From: an uncultured Lachnospiraceae bacterium
Lineage (GTDB): Bacteria; Bacillota; Clostridia; Lachnospirales; Lachnospiraceae
Direction of reading: 5' to 3'
NCBI GenBank assembly: GCA_947630695.1
Contig: CANRIM010000001.1
Span: 1 to 64,000 of the forward strand
Length of the DNA: 64,000 bases
In this document: piece by piece, positions 35,004 through 42,577 of the stretch
Position numbering within the stretch: the first letter of the stretch is position 1
Layout of the letters: the number at the start of each line of letters is the position of its first letter
Made by a program: the position numbers and the translations under genes
Notes under the pieces: model-generated
What the model saw: the letters and a program-made list of their open reading frames with translations, nothing else
Databases searched by the model: none
Told to the model about the DNA's origin: nothing

Positions 35004-36425
35004 ATGGACAAAGACAATCATCAGGACAATCAAAAAGAAGAAATTATGGAACAGGAATCAAAGCACAGTCAGAAAGACAAAAAAAAGAACGATCCTTATG
35101 AACGGGTCTGCTGTATCTGTCACAGAAGCGAAAGCAGAGTGCCGGATATGCTGGACATGCCCAACGGAGAAAGCATCTGTACGGACTGTATCAAAAAGAC
35201 GGTGGATCCGATTTTGAACGGGCAGATCGATTTCAATTCGATTCTCAGCAAGCTTCCGAATATCGGCATGATTCAGTTTGTGGGACCGGGCATGGATATT
35301 CAGCAGAAAAACCGGCCGAAGAAAAAGGAAGCGGAAAAAGAAGCCCAGCCGCCGGCCACGTTTGCGGAGCGCAGAAAAAATCTGCCGGCGCCCCATAAGA
35401 TCAAAGCCATGTTGGATGAATACGTGGTGGGGCAGGAGCAGGCCAAAAAGATCATGTCGGTTGCGGTATACAACCATTACAAACGGGTGTATACGGCGCC
35501 CCAGGACGATGTGGAAATCGAAAAATCCAATATGCTGATGGTGGGTCCCACCGGAAGCGGCAAAACCTACATGGTGAAAACCCTGGCGAAGCTGCTGGAT
35601 GTACCGCTGGCGATCGCGGACGCCACCTCTCTCACCGAGGCAGGCTATATCGGCGATGATATTGAAAGTGTCATTACCAAACTGCTGGCAGCGGCGGACA
35701 ATGATGTGGAGAAGGCGGAGCACGGCATTGTATTTATTGATGAGATCGATAAAATTGCCAGAAAGACCACGACGTCCCACCGGGATGTCAGCGGGGAGTC
35801 GGTGCAGCAGGGAATGCTGAAGCTGCTGGAGGGTGCTGAAATCGAAGTGCCGGTAGGCGCCAACAGTAAAAATGCCATGGTGCCGCTGGCTACGGTCAAC
35901 ACCCAGAATATTCTCTTTATCTGCGGCGGTGCGTTTCCGCAGCTGGAGGAGATCATCAAGGAACGGCTGATACAAAAAACCTCCATCGGGTTTCAGGCGG
36001 AGTTAAAGGATCAGTTTGAGAAGAAAAACCTGCTGCGGCAGGTGACCGCGGAGGATTTGAGAAAATTCGGGATGATTCCGGAGTTTCTGGGCAGATTGCC
36101 GGTGGTATTTTCCCTGGATCCGCTGGATGAGGAAATGCTGGTCCGGGTATTGCGGGAGCCGAAAAATGCGATTTTGAAACAGTATCAGAAATTGCTGGAG
36201 TTAGATGAGGTACGGCTGCTGTTCGATGATGATGCTTATGCGGCCATAGCAAAGAAGGCGATTGAAAAAGAGATGGGCGCCAGAGGGCTTCGTTCCGTGA
36301 TCGAAGCGTTTATGCTGGATATCATGTATGAGATACCGAAGGATGATAATATCGGAACCGTCGTGATCACAGCGGATTATATCAACGGAACCGGAAACTG
36401 CAGGATCATTCCCCGGGGCTGCTGA
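35004..36425 (+). CDS. clpX: ClpX-type AAA+ unfoldase with extended N-terminus
   Basis: The product has 473 residues, some 50 more than usual. A 30-residue charged leader precedes the zinc-binding domain (C36, C39, C59, C62). A long basic linker (about 95-128) leads to the AAA+ core with Walker A GPTGSGKT (181-188), Walker B IVFIDEIDKI and ESVQQGMLKLLEG. No clpP is next to it, unlike the common clpP-clpX order, so it may be a second ClpX of the cell. A start at the internal Met-15 would remove part of the leader. It unfolds substrates for ClpP. Confidence 0.9.
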   Translation: MDKDNHQDNQKEEIMEQESKHSQKDKKKNDPYERVCCICHRSESRVPDMLDMPNGESICTDCIKKTVDPILNGQIDFNSILSKLPNIGMIQFVGPGMDIQQKNRPKKKEAEKEAQPPATFAERRKNLPAPHKIKAMLDEYVVGQEQAKKIMSVAVYNHYKRVYTAPQDDVEIEKSNMLMVGPTGSGKTYMVKTLAKLLDVPLAIADATSLTEAGYIGDDIESVITKLLAAADNDVEKAEHGIVFIDEIDKIARKTTTSHRDVSGESVQQGMLKLLEGAEIEVPVGANSKNAMVPLATVNTQNILFICGGAFPQLEEIIKERLIQKTSIGFQAELKDQFEKKNLLRQVTAEDLRKFGMIPEFLGRLPVVFSLDPLDEEMLVRVLREPKNAILKQYQKLLELDEVRLLFDDDAYAAIAKKAIEKEMGARGLRSVIEAFMLDIMYEIPKDDNIGTVVITADYINGTGNCRIIPRGC

Positions 36426-36433
36426 GAAAAGCG

Positions 36434-36751
36434 TCAGTGCTCTTTTCGGGACAGCTCTTTTGCGATGTTCAGCAGGCTGTCCATCTGGATGTCCGAGAGG
36501 CCTTTCAGATAAGTGATCAAAAGATCCAGTTTGTGCGGCGCTTTGTTTTCGAATTCAAAGAATTCCTTCGGCGTGATTTCGAGATATTCGCAAATCAGGA
36601 AAAAATTGCTCATGGACGGAAGCGCTTTTCCGTTTTCTATGTTGTTGATATAGCCGGGATTCTGTCCGATGGCAAGGCTCATTTCACGTGCAGATACATT
36701 TTTCTGCATGCGAAGCGTCGTCAGTCTGTAGGAAAAATTCTTTTCATTCAT
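36434..36751 (-). CDS. XRE-family regulator
   Basis: The product has 105 residues. A Cro/C1 helix-turn-helix covers residues 8-65 (LRMQKNVSAREMSLAIGQNPGYINNIENG in character), followed by a short helical tail. It is divergent from the cyclophilin gene and convergent with clpX, with only eight bases between stops. A stand-alone small regulator of a kind frequent in Lachnospiraceae; its target is unknown. Confidence 0.88.
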   Translation of the reverse strand: MNEKNFSYRLTTLRMQKNVSAREMSLAIGQNPGYINNIENGKALPSMSNFFLICEYLEITPKEFFEFENKAPHKLDLLITYLKGLSDIQMDSLLNIAKELSRKEH

Positions 36752-36927
36752 ATTTTCGGCCTTTGCAGTATAATTTTTGGAAAATTAAAAATTTAACCTT
36801 GATTCCATGATTCTATTATACATGTCGAAATATGGAAAATATTGTAAATAAAATGAGAAAAACGGCGAAAATGCGGAATGAATCTGATATTCCGGAAAGC
36901 AAACGCCGCTACAAGGAGGTTACAAAA

Positions 36928-37449
36928 ATGGCAAAAAATCCTGTGGTTACCATTACAATGGAAAACGGTTCCGAAATCAAAATAGAACTGTATCCGCTGA
37001 TCGCACCGAATACGGTGGCAAATTTCATTTCGCTGGCAGACAGCGGATTTTATAACGGACTGAAATTTCACAGAGTGATCCGTGATTTCATGATTCAGGG
37101 CGGCTGCCCGCTGGGCACCGGCACGGGGGGACCCGGATACGGGATCCGGGGGGAATTTACCCAGAACGGTTTCCGCAATGATTTGAAGCATACGGAAGGC
37201 GTGATCTCCATGGCCCGGGCCGCGGATCCCAACAGCGCCGGCAGCCAGTTCTTCATTATGCATAAGGCTTCGCCCCATGTGGACGGCGCCTATGCGGCCT
37301 TCGGAAAGGTGATCGAAGGCATGGACGTGGTCAATCATATTGCCTGTGTTCCCACAAATTATCAGGATTCTCCGCTGGATCCGCAGATCATGAAATCGGT
37401 GACGGTGGAAACCTTTGGCCTGACCTATCCGCAGCCGGTCAAGGTCTGA
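36928..37449 (+). CDS. Peptidyl-prolyl cis-trans isomerase, cyclophilin type
   Basis: The product has 173 residues. [15 protein letters not shown] (active-site Arg and Phe), [24 protein letters not shown] and SQFFIMH are the cyclophilin core. No signal peptide, so cytosolic. AAGGAGGT stands eight bases before ATG 36928; the frame extends to 36832 but that part lacks family similarity. Confidence 0.95.
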   Translation: MAKNPVVTITMENGSEIKIELYPLIAPNTVANFISLADSGFYNGLKFHRVIRDFMIQGGCPLGTGTGGPGYGIRGEFTQNGFRNDLKHTEGVISMARAADPNSAGSQFFIMHKASPHVDGAYAAFGKVIEGMDVVNHIACVPTNYQDSPLDPQIMKSVTVETFGLTYPQPVKV

Positions 37450-37450
37450 T

Positions 37451-38080
37451 ATGGCAAAGAAAAAGTATTACGCCGTGCGGGGAGAACATCTGCAGCAGAT
37501 TTTTGAAAGCTGGGACGCCTGCAAAGCCGCGATTACCGGACAGAAAGGCGTGCAGTATAAAGGTTTTTGGGAGTATGCGGCAGCAGAGCGGTTCCTTGCC
37601 GGAGAAGAGGACGGGGCGGCGCAGATCCTGCCGCCTGCAGATACGGTGATTGCTTATGTGGACGGAAGCTACAGCGGGGCTGTGCAGAAATACGCCTTTG
37701 GCTGTGTGCTGATTACGGCGGAGGGAACCCAGCGCTTTTCGGGAAATGGCGACAATCCGCAGTCACTGCAGCTGCGTAATGTGGCGGGAGAAATGCTGGG
37801 CGCCATGTTTGCGGTACGATGGGCCCTCCGCAAAGGATATGCGCAGATAGAGCTTCGCTATGATTACGAAGGCATTGAAAAATGGGTCAGCGGCGCATGG
37901 AAAACCAAAACGGCGCTGACCGCACAGTATGCCGCTTATATGCGGAATATGTCCGGAAAAATACAGATCCGTTTCCGCAAGGTGGCGGCCCATACCAATG
38001 ACCATTATAATGACGCGGCAGATGCGCTGGCAAAGGATGCGCTGATCCACGGAAACGGCATTCCCGATATCAATCAGTAA
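37451..38080 (+). CDS. rnhA: Ribonuclease H1 with viroplasmin N-terminal domain
   Basis: The product has 209 residues. Residues 1-50 (KKYYAVRGEHLQQIFESWDACK) form the viroplasmin-like hybrid-binding domain found in eukaryotic and clostridial RNase H1. The catalytic set is D71, E114, D138 and D191, with H181 also present. It removes RNA from RNA-DNA hybrids. It begins one base after the cyclophilin stop and its end overlaps the convergent subtilase gene by seven bases. Confidence 0.93.
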   Translation: MAKKKYYAVRGEHLQQIFESWDACKAAITGQKGVQYKGFWEYAAAERFLAGEEDGAAQILPPADTVIAYVDGSYSGAVQKYAFGCVLITAEGTQRFSGNGDNPQSLQLRNVAGEMLGAMFAVRWALRKGYAQIELRYDYEGIEKWVSGAWKTKTALTAQYAAYMRNMSGKIQIRFRKVAAHTNDHYNDAADALAKDALIHGNGIPDINQ

Positions 38081-39777
38081 ACCCGCAGGATTTCGAAGGA
38101 ATGAAATAGATCCAGCGTTCCGTAGCCGCATTCCCGGTTGGGATAGATGCGGAAATCGTCTGTTTTTGTGCCGCGGATCAGAATCGACTTGACTGTGGCT
38201 GCGTCGATAAAGGGTTCATTGCCCAGCGTCGCAGCCCATTCGATAATCAGCGCGGCGGCGCCTGCGCATATGGCAGCGGCGATGCTGCCGCCGGATCTGG
38301 GGGTAAACCTGCCGCCGCTGGCGGCGGCATATACGTTGACGCCGGGACTGCACAGCTCCGGTTTGATCCGGCCAAGCCGGGTATACCCTCTGCCGGAATG
38401 AATGGAGATACTGCCGTTGGTGGAATCGTAGCTTCCGGTACTGATGGCCCGGTCAACGGAGGCGAGGTTGGAAAGCGTAGTATCCGGTGTGGAATTGAGG
38501 AAATAGGTATTTCCATCCATGAAGGCTTTGATGGGCAGCCACATATTATATTGTCCGGTGATACGGTTGTTGATGTAGACCCGGATGGTCCAGATGCCGG
38601 GGGCCAGATCCCGAAACCGGATCTGAATCAGTTCTGCGCCGCTGATAATGGAAGAAAACAGATATTCGATATAGACGGTGGTCTGTTCAAATAAAAAACG
38701 GTGGGTGACCATCTGTCCTCTGGAAACGGGAATCCGCGGCAGCTCCTCCCCGGTGGGGGAGAGAATTGCGATGCTGAACAAATCCGGCGTGGAACCCCAG
38801 AGTTCGGCGGTGAATCCCCGGGTCATGGAATCGACGCGGATTTCCACGTCGTCATGGCTTTCCTCGGTCATAATCTGTCCCTTGTAGTGGTGCCCGTTGT
38901 TGGCTTCATTGCCGGTGCCGATGACCAGGCTGCGAAGCCGGGCGCCGGCGATCTGATTCATCAGGGAACCCAGGGGCGAGCCCGCATCGTGATCGCCCAT
39001 ATTGGTTTCGATGCCGAGGCAGATCACCAGCGGTTTGCGCAGCCGGTTGGCAAGCGCGTTGAGATAGCTGATGCCCGCCATGATATCATTTTCCTGGTAA
39101 CAGGGGGCGTCGGTAAAAATACAGTAAAAATCTTTCAGGTACGGCTTTGCTTCTTTCAGCTTGACCACGGCGATATCGCAGTCCGGGGCCGCGCCGCTGA
39201 AATCGGCCGCAGGCAGAAAACTGCCGGCGGCAACGCTGGCTACGGCAGTGCCGTGGCCGTTTTCGTCCATGCTGGGAACCACCGAAAGGGGATCGTCGCC
39301 GGCCAGCGCTGCGTCGATCTGTTCCCGGGTGTATTCCGTGCCGAATTTCAGATCAAAAGGCGGGGCGTCTGACGGAATGGTCTGATCCCAGATGGCGCTG
39401 ATACGGCTTTGACCCAGAGCGGTGCGAAAGGCGTCCAGGCGATAGTCGATCCCCGTATCGATAAAGCCGATGAGGACGTCCCGGCCGGTCAGTTCAAATC
39501 CGGGATAGCGCTGGATCGCATAGATACCGGAGGCTTCCAATGCCTGGGTATCGGACAACCCATAGCATTTGGGAATGGCGGTATAGGGGTAGTTGGTGAG
39601 AGAAAGCGGCGGATTGACGCTGCGCGGCACCACAATGACGTCGTACTGTTCATTGATCCGCTGGAGACAGGAATAGTCAAAGGTAATATCGTTATATTCC
39701 AGAATATTGACGGACTCCGCGATGAAGTCATAATAATCGTCCGAATAGAATTGTTCCTGACAGCTGCGTTCCGGCAT
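38074..39777 (-). CDS. S8 subtilisin-like protease, Csp-type
   Basis: The product has 567 residues. The triad is intact: D107 in GFIDTGIDY, H175 in DENGHGTAVAS and S498 in RSGGSIAAA. A jelly-roll-like insert of about 200 residues lies between His and Ser, as in CspA/B/C spore germination proteases of clostridia. There is no signal peptide. In Clostridioides and Clostridium perfringens Csp proteins activate the cortex hydrolase SleC; many non-sporulating Lachnospiraceae also carry such genes, so the role here is open. No cspC/sleC neighbour is seen. Confidence 0.88.
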   Translation of the reverse strand: MPERSCQEQFYSDDYYDFIAESVNILEYNDITFDYSCLQRINEQYDVIVVPRSVNPPLSLTNYPYTAIPKCYGLSDTQALEASGIYAIQRYPGFELTGRDVLIGFIDTGIDYRLDAFRTALGQSRISAIWDQTIPSDAPPFDLKFGTEYTREQIDAALAGDDPLSVVPSMDENGHGTAVASVAAGSFLPAADFSGAAPDCDIAVVKLKEAKPYLKDFYCIFTDAPCYQENDIMAGISYLNALANRLRKPLVICLGIETNMGDHDAGSPLGSLMNQIAGARLRSLVIGTGNEANNGHHYKGQIMTEESHDDVEIRVDSMTRGFTAELWGSTPDLFSIAILSPTGEELPRIPVSRGQMVTHRFLFEQTTVYIEYLFSSIISGAELIQIRFRDLAPGIWTIRVYINNRITGQYNMWLPIKAFMDGNTYFLNSTPDTTLSNLASVDRAISTGSYDSTNGSISIHSGRGYTRLGRIKPELCSPGVNVYAAASGGRFTPRSGGSIAAAICAGAAALIIEWAATLGNEPFIDAATVKSILIRGTKTDDFRIYPNRECGYGTLDLFHSFEILRVY

Positions 39778-39830
39778 GGCGGCACCATTGATCCTTTGAT
39801 CGTTATAGTATCATATGCCTGAAATTTAAA

Positions 39831-39862
39831 AAAAGTCCATACCCGCGGGTATGGACTTTTTC
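39831..39862. terminator. Terminator of dapL (perfect palindrome)
   Basis: AAAAGTCCATACCC and its exact complement GGGTATGGACTTTT meet around CGCG (39831-39860), with extra A before and T after. It lies between the dapL stop and the subtilase start, both read leftward. Confidence 0.85.
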
Positions 39863-39866
39863 ATGT

Positions 39867-41054
39867 TTATTTTTGAAATACGTTTTTCAGCCGTCGCATT
39901 GCTTCTTTTGTTTTTTCGTGGGAAGAAAAGGCAGTCAGCCGGAAATACCCTTTGCCGCATTCGCCGAAGCCTTCTCCCGGCGTGCCCACCACATTTGCCT
40001 TTTCCAGCAGGAAATCGAAGAATTCCCAGGAACCCATGCCGTTCGGACATTTCAGCCAGATGTAAGGGGAATGTACGCCGCCGGTGTACCAGATGCCAAG
40101 GTCGTCCAGCGTATCGGTGATGGTGCGGGCATTTTCCCGGTAATAATCCAGATTGTCCCGGATCTGCCGTGCGCCTTCCTCGGAGAAGACCGCCGCCGCG
40201 GCTCTCTGTACGATATAGGGAACGCCGTTGAATTTGGTGGTCTGTCTGCGCAGCCAGAAGGGCTGCAGCGGTTTCTGATCCCGCACCAGCGTCAGCGGGA
40301 CGATGGTATAGCCGCAGCGGGTGCCGGTAAATCCCGCGGTTTTGGAGAAGGAGCAGAATTCAATGGCGCAGTCTTTGGCGCCTTCTGCTTCATAGATACT
40401 TCTGGCCGCTTTCCCGTCTGTGATAAACGCTTCATAGGCGGCGTCAAAGAGAATAACGCTGTCGTGCTTCTTTGCGTAATCCACCCAGACCTGCAGCTGC
40501 GCAGCCGTATAGGCGGCGCCGGTGGGGTTGTTGGGAGAGCAAAGATAAATCAGATCGCAGTCTATGCTTTCATCCGGCATGGGCAGGAAGCCGTTGGCTT
40601 CATTGGCAGGCGCATAGATGATCTTACGGCCGGCCATAATATTGGTATCCACATAAACCGGATATACGGGGTCTGTCACCATGACGGTATTGTCGGTGGA
40701 AAAGATGTCCAGAATATTGCCGAGATCGCTTTTCGCTCCGTCGGAGATGAAAACCTCATCCGCCAGAATGGAAATATTGCGCTTTGCATAGTAATCGCAG
40801 ATGGCGTCCTTTAAGAATTCATAGCCCTGCTCCGGACCGTAGCCGTGGAAGCTCTCCTGCCGGCTCATTTCATCCACTGCTGCATGCAGCGCCTGGATGA
40901 CGGCGTCGCACAGCGGCAGGGTCACGTCGCCGATGCCCATGCGAATGATGTCCGCCTCCGGATGGGCTGCCGTATAGGCGGCCGTGCGTTTTGCAATGTC
41001 GGAAAACAGATAATTTTCCTTAATTTCAGTGTAATGTTTGTTGATCTGTGCCAT
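39867..41054 (-). CDS. dapL: LL-diaminopimelate aminotransferase
   Basis: The product has 395 residues. K238 in SFSKTAGFTGTR binds PLP. Segments HGYGPEQGYEFLKDAI, SDGAKSDLGNI and CSPNNPTGAAYT mark DapL among class I/II aminotransferases. It converts tetrahydrodipicolinate directly to LL-diaminopimelate, bypassing succinylated or acetylated intermediates. It follows dapF by 32 bases in the same direction, so both steps lead to meso-diaminopimelate for lysine and peptidoglycan. Confidence 0.95.
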   Translation of the reverse strand: MAQINKHYTEIKENYLFSDIAKRTAAYTAAHPEADIIRMGIGDVTLPLCDAVIQALHAAVDEMSRQESFHGYGPEQGYEFLKDAICDYYAKRNISILADEVFISDGAKSDLGNILDIFSTDNTVMVTDPVYPVYVDTNIMAGRKIIYAPANEANGFLPMPDESIDCDLIYLCSPNNPTGAAYTAAQLQVWVDYAKKHDSVILFDAAYEAFITDGKAARSIYEAEGAKDCAIEFCSFSKTAGFTGTRCGYTIVPLTLVRDQKPLQPFWLRRQTTKFNGVPYIVQRAAAAVFSEEGARQIRDNLDYYRENARTITDTLDDLGIWYTGGVHSPYIWLKCPNGMGSWEFFDFLLEKANVVGTPGEGFGECGKGYFRLTAFSSHEKTKEAMRRLKNVFQK

Positions 41055-41086
41055 GAAAATCCTCCTGATATCCTGTGAATGACCCT

Positions 41087-41926
41087 TCAGACCGTGACTT
41101 CGCCGTCAAAGGCAAATGCGGCGGGACCGGTCATAAAAACGGTGTCTTTTGTATAAACGATAGATAATGTGCCGCCGGTCAGCTGTACTTCCACGGGGGT
41201 GTCCGCCGGGACAAATCCGTTTAAGACGCAGGCTGTGACCGCCGCGCAGGCGCCGGTGCCGCAGGCAAGGGTTTCGCCGCTGCCCCGCTCCCAGACGCGC
41301 ATCTGAATATGTTTCCCGTCAATGACCCGGATAAATTCCGTATTGACCTGTTCCGGAAACAGCGCGTTTTTTTCAAACACCGGCCCGATGTCGGACAAAG
41401 GCAGATCCTCTACCGAATCCACGAAAACGACGCAGTGGGGGTTGCCCATGGAAACACAGGTAATGGGCCAAGTCTTTCCCCCGATGTCCACCGGACGGCT
41501 GACGACGCTGTCCCCCTCCAGCAAAACCGGGATTTCTTTCGGCGCGGTGATGGCTTTGCCCATATCCACGGTGACGGAAACCACCTGATTGTCCTGTACG
41601 GAAAGCTTCAGTTCCTTGACGCCGCTTTTGGTGTCTACCCGGATGGTTTCTTTTTGAATGCCCAGCCGTTCATAGGCATATTTTCCGATACAGCGGATGG
41701 CGTTGCCGCACATATTGCCTTCGCTTCCGTCGATATTGAACATCCGCATCTGCACATCGGCCTTTTCAGAAGGGCAGATCAATACGATGCCGTCGCCGCC
41801 GATGGAAAAATGCCGGTCGGAAAGGCGCATCGACAGTCCGGCGGGATCGGAAACCGTCTGCCGGAAACAGTCAATATAGATATAATCATTGCCGCAGCCA
41901 TGCATTTTTGTAAATTGGAGCTTCAT
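41087..41926 (-). CDS. dapF: Diaminopimelate epimerase
   Basis: The product has 279 residues. The two catalytic cysteines are C73 in GNMCGNAIRC and C222 in LACGTGACAA, and the symmetric two-domain length fits. It converts LL- to meso-diaminopimelate. First gene of the dapF-dapL operon. Confidence 0.96.
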   Translation of the reverse strand: MKLQFTKMHGCGNDYIYIDCFRQTVSDPAGLSMRLSDRHFSIGGDGIVLICPSEKADVQMRMFNIDGSEGNMCGNAIRCIGKYAYERLGIQKETIRVDTKSGVKELKLSVQDNQVVSVTVDMGKAITAPKEIPVLLEGDSVVSRPVDIGGKTWPITCVSMGNPHCVVFVDSVEDLPLSDIGPVFEKNALFPEQVNTEFIRVIDGKHIQMRVWERGSGETLACGTGACAAVTACVLNGFVPADTPVEVQLTGGTLSIVYTKDTVFMTGPAAFAFDGEVTV

Positions 41927-41955
41927 TGTTCATGCCTCATTTCGTATGATGTTCT

Positions 41956-41984
41956 ATCATATACCAATCGGAAATATCTTGCAA
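41956..41984 (-). promoter_or_regulatory. Promoter of dapF-dapL
   Basis: Leftward TTGCAA (41984-41979), 17 bases, TATGAT (41961-41956). Confidence 0.65.
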
Positions 41985-42030
41985 GAATAAATTGCCGGTA
42001 TAAAGGAACCGTAAAAAGCCGAAATTTGGA

Positions 42031-42059
42031 TTGCAAGCCGGACAAATACTTGCTAATAT
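42031..42059 (+). promoter_or_regulatory. Promoter of the VanZ-M29 operon
   Basis: TTGCAA (42031-42036), 17 bases, TAATAT (42054-42059), divergent from the dapF promoter. Confidence 0.6.
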
Positions 42060-42094
42060 ATATATAATTATAGTCTCTTGCGAATGGAGAAAAT

Positions 42095-42550
42095 ATGGCG
42101 AGAAGAAAATCCGGAACAAATATATTTTTGGTGATTTTGTTTTTCATATATCTGGTGGCGCTGATCTATTTTGTGTTTTTTGCGGAGGAGTACGGACGGA
42201 CGGAACCGGCATCGGAATTCTGTTATAATCTGGTTCCGTTTCAGGAAATCCGGCGTTATATCGAGTACCGTGCCATGATCGGGATCCCTTCCGTGATTCT
42301 CAATCTGGTGGGAAATATCGTGGCATTTATTCCTTTCGGATTTCTGCTGCCGATGATCAGTCCGAAGGAGCGCAGAGCGGGCATGATTTTTCTGCTGGCC
42401 CTGGAACTGAGTCTGATAATTGAAGTGGTACAGCTGTTTTCCTATGTGGGAAGCTTCGATGTGGACGACCTGATTTTAAACACCGCCGGCGGCTTGCTGG
42501 GCTACGGCGCTTACAGAGCGTTTCACGGCATCGCAAGAAAAGTGTTTTGA
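42095..42550 (+). CDS. VanZ-like membrane protein
   Basis: The product has 151 residues and four membrane helices. FYNLVPFQEI-like (here CYNLVPFQEIRRYI), NLVGNIVAFIPFGFLLP and FDVDDLILNTAGGLLGY are the VanZ family core. The name comes from low-level teicoplanin resistance; most members have no known function. Confidence 0.88.
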   Translation: MARRKSGTNIFLVILFFIYLVALIYFVFFAEEYGRTEPASEFCYNLVPFQEIRRYIEYRAMIGIPSVILNLVGNIVAFIPFGFLLPMISPKERRAGMIFLLALELSLIIEVVQLFSYVGSFDVDDLILNTAGGLLGYGAYRAFHGIARKVF

Positions 42551-42577
42551 CGGCAGATCCTAAGGGAGACAAAAGGA

